From assembly GCA_023393525.1 (NCBI GenBank), contig JAEWKZ010000136.1, positions 1 to 39,013 of the forward strand: DNA of 39,013 bases, read 5' to 3'. Source of the DNA: Pseudomonadota bacterium (GTDB lineage Bacteria; Desulfobacterota; Desulfovibrionia; Desulfovibrionales; Desulfomicrobiaceae). The translations under genes and the position numbers were made by a program. The notes beneath the pieces are model-generated. The model was not told the origin of the DNA. It did no database searches and worked only from the letters and a program-made list of their open reading frames with translations. Below are positions 1 to 6,760 of the stretch, in pieces. The first letter of the stretch is position 1; each line of letters starts with the position of its first letter.

Positions 1-175
1 GTTCCTTTTCCTCAGGAGCCTTGTCGATTTCGTCGAAGGCGACAAAGGATCCGCCGCCCTTCAAGCTCGCGATCTTGGTGATCGCGGCGGTCAGGGTCGT
101 CTTGCCGTGGTCGATATGACCAATGGTACCAATATTGACGTGCGGCTTCTTTCTTTCAAATTTTTGCTTGGCCAT
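1..175 (-). CDS. tuf: Elongation factor Tu, N-terminal part (truncated by window edge)
   Basis: The reverse strand from the ATG at 175 reads MAKQKFERKKPHVNIGTIGH and continues into the GTPase P-loop GHIDHGKT. This is the start of EF-Tu, the GTPase that carries aminoacyl-tRNA to the ribosome. About 58 codons are present; the rest lies beyond base 1. It follows three tRNA genes on the same strand, the classic tRNA-tuf operon arrangement of proteobacteria, so co-transcription is likely. An in-frame check to the edge shows no stop. Confidence 0.97.
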   Translation of the reverse strand, partial: MAKQKFERKKPHVNIGTIGHIDHGKTTLTAAITKIASLKGGGSFVAFDEIDKAPEEKE

Positions 176-280
176 ACATTACCCCCTAATAAAATTACGT
201 TTTACTATATATATGTATAAGTGAGTGCTTCGCGAGACAAGATTGGGAAAATGGAGGCGCAAGACTGAAGAGATGTGGAA

Positions 281-356
281 TGGAGCGGGAAACGGGACTC
301 GAACCCGCAACCCTCAGCTTGGAAGGCTGATGCTCTAGCCATTGAGCTACTCCCGC
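281..356 (-). tRNA. tRNA-Gly (anticodon TCC)
   Basis: The reverse strand folds as a 76-nt tRNA starting GCGGGAGTAGCTCA, with anticodon loop CTTCCAA, T-loop GGTTCGAGTCC and an encoded CCA. Anticodon TCC reads GGA/GGG glycine codons. It lies between tRNA-Tyr and tuf in the same transcription unit. Confidence 0.97.
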
Positions 357-419
357 ATTTCATCTCAGTAGTCAGGCGACAGCACTATCTCTGTCTCCTA
401 CTGGTTTTCACGGCTAATC

Positions 420-505
420 TGGTGGAGGGGGGAGGATTTGAACCTCCGAAGTCGTTCGACGACAGATTTACAGTCTGTTCCCTTTGGCCACTCGGGAACC
501 CCTCC
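420..505 (-). tRNA. tRNA-Tyr (anticodon GTA)
   Basis: The reverse strand gives an 86-nt class II tRNA with a long variable arm (CGTCGAACGACTTCG region), anticodon loop CTGTAAA (GTA) and terminal CCA. The long variable arm is typical of bacterial tRNA-Tyr. It is the second tRNA of the tRNA-tuf operon. Confidence 0.97.
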
Positions 506-511
506 ATCAAC

Positions 512-587
512 TGGAGCTGGCGATGGGACTTGAACCCGCAACCTGCTGATTACAAGTCAGCTGCTCTACCAGTTGAGCTACGCCAGC
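512..587 (-). tRNA. tRNA-Thr (anticodon TGT)
   Basis: The reverse strand encodes a 76-nt tRNA beginning GCTGGCGTAGCTCAA, with anticodon loop CTTGTAA (TGT, Thr), T-loop GGTTCAAGTCC and an encoded CCA. It is the first gene of the tRNA-Thr/Tyr/Gly-tuf unit. Confidence 0.97.
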
Positions 588-603
588 CCGTGAGAACGAA
601 CCC

Positions 604-630
604 ATTATGAGTATTCAATCCCAATGGCAA
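604..630 (-). promoter_or_regulatory. Possible promoter of the tRNA-tuf operon
   Basis: On the reverse strand a TTGCCA (625-630) is followed after 15 bases by CATAAT (604-609), about 17 bases upstream of tRNA-Thr. The spacing is short for a sigma-70 promoter, so this is only a candidate. It is placed where the operon promoter should be. Confidence 0.35.
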
Positions 631-650
631 GCATTATTTTTCAAGGAAGC

Positions 651-675
651 AAAAAAAAAGCGCCTTGCGGCGCTT
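651..675 (-). terminator. Rho-independent terminator after lpxC
   Basis: On the reverse strand an AAGCGCC / GGCGCTT stem with a 4-base loop is followed by a run of nine T. It lies directly after the lpxC stop codon and ends the rex-to-lpxC cluster before the tRNA-tuf operon. Confidence 0.9.
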
Positions 676-680
676 GCGAA

Positions 681-1604
681 TCAAGCCCAGGCAGGCACTC
701 CGGCCGGCAGATGGACCGGCTCGGGGCGCGCGGGCGCGCTCACGGCATTTCCGAGCGCCGCGAACTCAAGGTATTCGGCATGATTCTCAAAGAGATAGCG
801 CATGAACTTGTTGTTGAAATCATGGCCGGAGCAGCTCACTTCGAAATGCCCCCACAAACGATGGCTTCCGACAGCGATGTCGCCCATGAAATCAAGAATC
901 TTGTGACGCACCATCTCGTCGGCGAAACGCAGCCCTTCAGGATTGACAACTCCGTAATCGTCGAAAACGACGGCATTCTCAAGAGAGCCGCCGAGCGCCA
1001 GGCCATTCTTTTGCAACCACTCGACGTCCTTCATGAACCCGAAAGTTCTGGCCCGGGCGATGCGATGGGAAAAGGTCAGCGGCGTGGATTCGAACGAAAA
1101 ATTCTGGGCTCCGATCTGGGGATGCGGAAAGTTGATGTGATAATCAATCTTCAATCCGTTGAACGGCTTGGCGACGACCCGCTTCCCTTCCTGCTCGAAA
1201 ACAAGCGTGCGCGTGATCCTGGCGATCTGACGGGGACGATCGAGCATCCTGACCCCTGCGGAATTGATCAGGTACACATATACGGAAGCGCTCCCGTCAA
1301 GAATGGGAATCTCCTGTCCGTCGACCTCGATCAGAACGTTGTCTATTTCAAGACCGACAAGGGCAGCCAGAAGATGCTCGACAGTGGAGACCTTGGCCCG
1401 CTCGGTGCCCAGAGTCGTGGCCAGGCCAGTACCCACCACCTTGCCGGGCTCAGGCACGATGATCTGCCGACCGCTCTTGGTCAGCAGCGAAAAAACGACA
1501 CCTGTATCCGCACGGGCTGGCTTGAGTACCATCTCGACCTTTTGGCCGCTATGCAAACCGACGCCGGAGCATCGAACTTCTTTACGGAGTGTAGTCTGTT
1601 TCAT
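681..1604 (-). CDS. lpxC: UDP-3-O-acyl-N-acetylglucosamine deacetylase (LpxC)
   Basis: This 307-residue zinc deacetylase performs the committed step of lipid A synthesis, removing acetate from UDP-3-O-acyl-GlcNAc in the cytoplasm. The family zinc motif is visible as VEHLLAAL (His77), and the C-terminal HKILDFMGD segment supplies the second His and the Asp ligand; GHDFNNKF follows. The open frame extends 16 codons further upstream, but the ATG at 1604 (MKQTTLRKEV) matches the conserved LpxC N terminus and normal length, so I chose it. It is the last gene of the rex-rpmE-prfA-prmC-lpxC run and ends in a strong terminator. Confidence 0.96.
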   Translation of the reverse strand: MKQTTLRKEVRCSGVGLHSGQKVEMVLKPARADTGVVFSLLTKSGRQIIVPEPGKVVGTGLATTLGTERAKVSTVEHLLAALVGLEIDNVLIEVDGQEIPILDGSASVYVYLINSAGVRMLDRPRQIARITRTLVFEQEGKRVVAKPFNGLKIDYHINFPHPQIGAQNFSFESTPLTFSHRIARARTFGFMKDVEWLQKNGLALGGSLENAVVFDDYGVVNPEGLRFADEMVRHKILDFMGDIAVGSHRLWGHFEVSCSGHDFNNKFMRYLFENHAEYLEFAALGNAVSAPARPEPVHLPAGVPAWA

Positions 1605-1728
1605 GCCGAGACCATTACAAGCATCGTGCCAACAATACTGTCGATACAACACCCCGGAGTTAATGACGAAATTTTAGAAGCCACCCTCTCGGCGCCCTCG
1701 CCGTTCCCTTCAAGCAACAGTGGTTTTG

Positions 1729-2577
1729 TTAAAAAACAACAATCACCAACCGGTCATGGCCCGCGTAATCCTTACAGACACGCACGCCCCCAGCGCGCTC
1801 GGAAAACAGCTCGACCATGGCGTCTCCCTGACTGCCGTCGATTTCACACATCAACACAGATCCGGGTTTCATCCTCCCGGCAAGCCGTTGGGCCAGAGAC
1901 CGGTAACAGTCCAGGCCGTCCGGTCCGGAAAAAAGGGCGAGTTCGGGCTCGTAGTCGATCACTTCACGACTGAGCGAAGAGCGCGTGCGCAGCGGCACGT
2001 AAGGAAGATTCGCCAGGACGACATCGAAAGCGCGCGTCTTGACGGCGTCCGTCAGATCGCCTTGAAAGAACGCCGTCCTGCCCAGGACGCCGTGCGCCAG
2101 GGCATTCGAACGCGCAATGGCGAGGGCCTGCCGGGACACATCCACGGCCACGATCCGGGCGAAAGGAAACAGGTTCGCGCAGGAAACCGCCAGCGCTCCG
2201 CTTCCGGTTCCCAAATCCAGAACGCGCAGAGGGGCGTCGCTGTGAAACATCTCCGTCATCATGTCGAGCAGGAGTTCCGTTTCCGGGCGAGGGATAAGGA
2301 CTCCGGGACCGACCCGAAAAGAATACCCGTAGAATTCCTTGGACCCGACAAGATAGGCCACCGGCTCTCCGCGCAACCGGCGCGCGCACAACGCGTCCAT
2401 TCGGATACGGCAGGATTCGTCCACCGGCGAGGCGACATCGATAAGCATTTCAAGCCTGGGCAAGCCCAGCACATGGGAAAGCAGAACCTGGGCGGAAAGG
2501 CGTGGAGAATCGACACCGCCTTGCAGCAGCGCCGCTTCCCATTTCTCAAGCACCTGTTTCCGGGATTGCATGGGCAA
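1729..2577 (-). CDS. prmC: Peptide chain release factor N5-glutamine methyltransferase (PrmC/HemK)
   Basis: This 282-residue SAM-dependent methyltransferase modifies the Gln of the GGQ motif in release factors. The SAM-binding loop VLDLGTGSGALAVS and the active-site NLPYVP (a variant of the NPPY signature also used by other PrmC proteins) are both present, preceded by the family N-terminal helical domain. It begins 18 bases after prfA, its own substrate, an arrangement conserved in many bacteria. Start codon is ATG. Confidence 0.96.
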   Translation of the reverse strand: MPMQSRKQVLEKWEAALLQGGVDSPRLSAQVLLSHVLGLPRLEMLIDVASPVDESCRIRMDALCARRLRGEPVAYLVGSKEFYGYSFRVGPGVLIPRPETELLLDMMTEMFHSDAPLRVLDLGTGSGALAVSCANLFPFARIVAVDVSRQALAIARSNALAHGVLGRTAFFQGDLTDAVKTRAFDVVLANLPYVPLRTRSSLSREVIDYEPELALFSGPDGLDCYRSLAQRLAGRMKPGSVLMCEIDGSQGDAMVELFSERAGGVRVCKDYAGHDRLVIVVF

Positions 2578-2595
2578 GAAAAAAGCCGAGTTTCC

Positions 2596-3657
<1,062 letters not shown>

Positions 3658-3704
3658 GTGAATGCTTTTTCAACTCCACCGGATACCAATGGCATCCCTG
3701 CGGA

Positions 3705-3914
3705 TTATTTGCTGATGTTGGCGTATTTCTTCCGGAATCTGTCGATGCGGCCGGCCGAGTCGATAAAGCGCTGCTCACCGGTGAAAAAAGGATGACAGTG
3801 GGAGCAGATTTCAACAGCGAGTTCCTCGCCGACAGTCGACTTGGTGGTGAACTCGTAACCGCAGGCGCAACGGACCGCGGTTTCAAAAACTTTGGGATGC
3901 AGATCTTTCTTCAT
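3705..3914 (-). CDS. rpmE: Ribosomal protein bL31, zinc-binding form
   Basis: This 69-residue protein starts MKKDLHPKVFETAVRCACGY and continues with the CSHCHPFFTGEQ segment typical of bL31. Four Cys residues (CAC near position 16-18 and CSHC near 37-40) identify the zinc-containing form rather than the zinc-free paralogue. A strong Shine-Dalgarno (GGAGGTTTCCC) precedes the ATG. It sits between rex and prfA. Confidence 0.96.
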   Translation of the reverse strand: MKKDLHPKVFETAVRCACGYEFTTKSTVGEELAVEICSHCHPFFTGEQRFIDSAGRIDRFRKKYANISK

Positions 3915-4012
3915 GGGAAACCTCCAGTTTCAAAAAGAGAGAGGACAACTAAACCACTCGGTGACGAATGGCAAGCCGAAATTCGCGCGAAGCGGTTTTG
4001 GAAAAAAGAGAG

Positions 4013-4657
4013 TCAGGAAAGCCCTTTGGCTTGATTGATCGAGATATTGAAGGCCACGGAAAAAATATGGTGCATGAAATCCACGTACTCGACCGCCACA
4101 TTTTCCGGGACGGAGATGCGAGCCGGCGCGAAATTCACGATGCCGCGCACGCCGGCCTCGATCAGGTAGTTGGCGGCGCGCTGGGCGCGTTCGGGAGGAG
4201 TGGTGATGATGCCGATTTCAATCGCAAGTTCGCTGACTTTTTCTTTCAGGCGACGGGAACAGACGACTTCCAGACCGGCGACTTCCTCGCCGATCTTGAA
4301 CGGATCGCAATCGAAGGCGCCGACCAGGATGAACCCCCGACGGCGAAAGATGCCATGACGCAGCAAGGCCCGGCCAAGATTGCCAACCCCGACCAAAGCG
4401 ACATTCCAGGTACGGTCGATTCCCAGGGATTGCTTGATGGCGGTCAGCAGATCCTGGACGTAGTATCCGACGCCTCGCACGCCGAATTCACCGAAATACG
4501 CAAGATCCTTCCGAATCTGTGAAGGATTCACACCGCAAGCGCGAGCCAGTCCGTCCGAGGATATGACAGAGTCCCCTTCCTGGAGAAGCGTCTCCAGGAC
4601 TTGAACGTAGACAGCCAGGCGCTGAATTGTGGCGCGAGGTATGTGGGCGCTTTTCAA
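4013..4657 (-). CDS. rex: Redox-sensing transcriptional repressor Rex
   Basis: This NADH/NAD+-responsive repressor has an N-terminal winged-helix domain (IPRATIQRLAVYVQVLETLL, SSDGLARACGVNPSQIRKDL, YFGEFGVRGVGY) and a Rossmann domain with GVGNLGRALL. The open frame begins at a TTG at 4672, but a second TTG at 4657 has GGAG five bases upstream and gives MKSAHIPRATIQ, which fits the family N terminus. I therefore prefer 4657 (214 residues). A near-consensus Rex operator lies 22-39 bases upstream, suggesting autoregulation. Confidence 0.95.
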   Translation of the reverse strand: MKSAHIPRATIQRLAVYVQVLETLLQEGDSVISSDGLARACGVNPSQIRKDLAYFGEFGVRGVGYYVQDLLTAIKQSLGIDRTWNVALVGVGNLGRALLRHGIFRRRGFILVGAFDCDPFKIGEEVAGLEVVCSRRLKEKVSELAIEIGIITTPPERAQRAANYLIEAGVRGIVNFAPARISVPENVAVEYVDFMHHIFSVAFNISINQAKGLS

Positions 4658-4678
4658 AATATCTCCAAACAAAAAACT

Positions 4679-4696
4679 TTGTGAGTCATTTCACTA
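4679..4696. promoter_or_regulatory. Rex operator upstream of rex
   Basis: TTGTGAGTCATTTCACTA matches the Rex consensus TTGTGAA-N4-TTCACAA at 12 of 14 specified positions. It lies 22 bases upstream of the preferred rex start, and in the rex-atpE intergenic space, so it most likely mediates autorepression of rex. The consensus is established knowledge; function here is inferred. Confidence 0.8.
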
Positions 4697-4703
4697 GGAT
4701 GTC

Positions 4704-4737
4704 AAAAAAAGAGGGAGGCTGGGCCTCCCCCTTTTTT
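4704..4737 (-). terminator. Rho-independent terminator after atpE
   Basis: GGGAGGC/GCCTCCC with a 3-base loop is flanked by A-run and T-run, so it can act in both directions. On the reverse strand it follows the atpE stop within 15 bases and separates the Fo operon from rex. Confidence 0.92.
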
Positions 4738-4747
4738 CCGACCGGAG

Positions 4748-5071
4748 TTAGCCAACGAAGGGGTTGGCGAACAGAAGGATCAGGTTAACAACCAGGGCGT
4801 AGATGGCCAGAGATTCGATCATGGCCAGGCCGATCAGCATGGTCACGGTGATCTTGCCGGAAGCTTCGGGGTTGCGGGCGGTGCCTTCGCAAGCAGCCTT
4901 CAGGCCAAGACCCTGAGCGATGCCACAACCGGCGGCGGCGATAGCCATGCCCAGAGCGGCGGCCCAGGAGATGGTGGAGATGACTTCAGGAGCGGCGTCA
5001 GCGGCGAAAGCGCAAGAAGCAACGGCAACCAAAGCGACAGTGGCCAGTACGGACAGGAAACCTTTACGCAT
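4748..5071 (-). CDS. atpE: ATP synthase Fo subunit c, with N-terminal signal-like extension
   Basis: This 107-residue proteolipid forms the rotating ion-carrying ring. Two transmembrane hairpin helices are joined by the polar loop ARNPEA, and the ion-binding Glu lies in AMIESLAIY. It is about 25 residues longer than an ordinary c subunit: the first 23 residues (MRKGFLSVLATVALVAVASC to AFA) look like a cleavable signal peptide, a form known in some bacteria. A Gln in GIAQGLG aligns with Gln32 of sodium-binding c rings and Ser follows the Glu, but the next residue is Leu rather than Thr, so ion specificity is open. The gene follows atpB and ends in a strong terminator. Confidence 0.96.
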   Translation of the reverse strand: MRKGFLSVLATVALVAVASCAFAADAAPEVISTISWAAALGMAIAAAGCGIAQGLGLKAACEGTARNPEASGKITVTMLIGLAMIESLAIYALVVNLILLFANPFVG

Positions 5072-5132
5072 GATAAAAAATCCTCCTAAAAACGTATAAT
5101 GTTAGTGGTCGAAAAGACCATTTCCCCCAGAA

Positions 5133-5837
5133 TTAGTGAGCTTCTTCAAAAGCGCCCTTCAGGTAGAGCATGGAAAGCATGAAGAAGACGAAGGCCTGAA
5201 TGACGTCGGCCAGCATGAACAAGAAGTACATCGGGATGGTGGACACGATGGGCGCGAGCATGAACAGCAGGGCCAGAACGATGTCCTCACCGCGGATGTT
5301 TCCGAAAAGACGCAGAGAAAGCGACAGCATGCGCGCGAAGTGCCCGATCACTTCGATCGGGAACATGAGCGGCGCCATCCACAGCATGGGCCCGGTGAAG
5401 TGATGGATGTAGTGGGCTCCGTGCAGCTTCAACCCCCAGTACTGGTAATAGACGAAGACGAACACGGCCATGGACGCGGTCGTGTTGATGTTCGCGGTCG
5501 GAGCATCGCCGCCCGGGAACAAGCCGCCGACGTTGCAGCACAGGATGTAGATGAACAGCGTGGCCAGAACCGGAAACACCTTGCGCCCGTCCTCGCCCAT
5601 GTTGGCGACGACGAAATCCTCGAGGCCGCCGATCAGAAGCTCGAAGAAATTCTGCAAGCCCTTGGGCACGAGCGAGATCTTCTTGGTCGCCATTAGGGCC
5701 ACAGCGATCAGAATGGCCATGACGGTCCAGGAATACAGGACGTTCACGGGAATCAAAGAATGACCGTGAGCATCGACAAGACCGATGGCCTTTACTGCTT
5801 CTTCAACGAGAAAAATTGGATGCAACCCCCCTGCCAT
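5133..5837 (-). CDS. atpB: ATP synthase Fo subunit a
   Basis: This 234-residue membrane protein forms the ion half-channels next to the c ring. The conserved helix SLSLRLFGNIRGEDIV carries the essential Arg, and several other hydrophobic helices surround it. It begins only 1 base after the atpI-like gene, with GGAGGCG as ribosome-binding site, and precedes atpE. No F1 genes are in the window, so Fo and F1 are encoded apart. Confidence 0.97.
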   Translation of the reverse strand: MAGGLHPIFLVEEAVKAIGLVDAHGHSLIPVNVLYSWTVMAILIAVALMATKKISLVPKGLQNFFELLIGGLEDFVVANMGEDGRKVFPVLATLFIYILCCNVGGLFPGGDAPTANINTTASMAVFVFVYYQYWGLKLHGAHYIHHFTGPMLWMAPLMFPIEVIGHFARMLSLSLRLFGNIRGEDIVLALLFMLAPIVSTIPMYFLFMLADVIQAFVFFMLSMLYLKGAFEEAH

Positions 5838-5838
5838 T

Positions 5839-6255
5839 TTACGCCTCCTTAGAAGTTTTCCCCAAAAATTGTGACATTCCCCAAAGCAAAATATTGATCA
5901 GGACAGTGGACACTCCCAGCAGCAGCCATGGGACCGACGATCCCTTCACGGCTATCAGCAGATACAGGACCAGGGCCGTCAGAGCCAATCGCCCGTAAAA
6001 GCTGAACAGCTGAACCGCCACCGCGCCTTTTTGCAAATACACGACTTCCTGGATGACCTTGCCCATGGCGAGAAAGTTGATGCTCCCAAGCAGCACCCCC
6101 GCGACAAAGTCCACCCCCATGCCGCCCAGCAACAGCGCGGGCAGGGACCCCAGCAGAATGCAAACCTGGTACAGCGCCATCTTGCGCACTTCCGGGACAT
6201 GAAAGCCCCTGGCGTACAGCCCGCGCTCAATCGTTTTTTGTATTCTCTGGAGCAT
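5839..6255 (-). CDS. atpI: ATP synthase subunit I (AtpI-like assembly protein)
   Basis: This 138-residue protein has four predicted membrane helices (for example QVCILLGSLPALLLGG, VDFVAGVLLGSINFLAMG, LALTALVLYLLIA, PWLLLGVSTVLINILLW). Its size, topology and position directly before atpB identify the ATP-synt_I family, which helps assemble the c ring. Its start overlaps the end of the preceding small gene by 29 bases. Confidence 0.85.
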   Translation of the reverse strand: MLQRIQKTIERGLYARGFHVPEVRKMALYQVCILLGSLPALLLGGMGVDFVAGVLLGSINFLAMGKVIQEVVYLQKGAVAVQLFSFYGRLALTALVLYLLIAVKGSSVPWLLLGVSTVLINILLWGMSQFLGKTSKEA

Positions 6256-6490
6256 CCGCTTCCGCTTCTTTTTTCTGTATACGCTGCATTTCGCGAAACA
6301 TGTTCTTGTATCCGGCCACGATTCCGAAAACCAGGAACAGCAACATGAGCCAAGGCTTGGTCCCGAAGTACTTGTCGAGGTAGTACCCCATCCCCATGCC
6401 CACGATCACGCCGGACACCAGATGGATCCCCATCATGGACGCAAGGCCCAGCGATTCGAAATGCTTATTTTTTTTCTTGTTAAAGAACAT
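6227..6490 (-). CDS. AtpZ/AtpI-like small membrane protein, first gene of the Fo operon
   Basis: The 87-residue product has two hydrophobic helices (GIHLVSGVIVGMGMGYYLD and PWLMLLFLVFGIVAGYKNMFR) separated by a short KYFGTKP loop, the pattern of the ATPase_gene1/AtpZ family found at the start of atp operons. The charged C-terminal tail overlaps the start of the next gene. A Rex-like operator lies 38-55 bases upstream of its start. Confidence 0.85.
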   Translation of the reverse strand: MFFNKKKNKHFESLGLASMMGIHLVSGVIVGMGMGYYLDKYFGTKPWLMLLFLVFGIVAGYKNMFREMQRIQKKEAEADAPENTKND

Positions 6491-6527
6491 GTATCATCTC
6501 GCGGGACGAATGACCGCCCCATGTGGT

Positions 6528-6545
6528 TCGTGCAATAAATCACAA
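6528..6545. promoter_or_regulatory. Rex-like operator upstream of the Fo ATP synthase operon
   Basis: On the reverse strand TTGTGATTTATTGCACGA matches the Rex consensus at 11 of 14 specified positions, with the left half-site perfect. It lies 38-55 bases upstream of the first Fo gene, a position suited to repression. Rex control of energy genes is known in several bacteria; that this site is bound is inference. Confidence 0.6.
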
Positions 6546-6554
6546 ATCGAAATC

Positions 6555-6571
6555 GGGGCTACCATAGCCCC
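6555..6571. repeat. Short perfect inverted repeat between divergent operons
   Basis: GGGGCTA-CCA-TAGCCCC is a perfect 7-bp inverted repeat in the 270-bp gap between the Fo operon (minus) and the Lon-like protease gene (plus). It lacks a T-run, so it is not an intrinsic terminator. It could be an operator or a transcript hairpin. Confidence 0.4.
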
Positions 6572-6760
6572 CAACTTCGCGTCAATCAAAGTTTTGCGCA
6601 AACGCCGATTTTCTCACCTCGCCCAGTCCTCCGTCGTCCCGCACGCGCGGATGCCCGATCGGCATCCACAGGCGCGCCGGCTTGCCAGCCCGTCGTATTC
6701 GCACTATGCCCGGACACGAAATCAACAATCCTGGCATCAAACCCAGCAGCACGAGAATCA

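Noticed and set aside
624..1973. 449-residue plus-strand frame opposite lpxC
   Set aside because: It is antisense to lpxC and prmC, which have clear family motifs, and shows no motif of its own.
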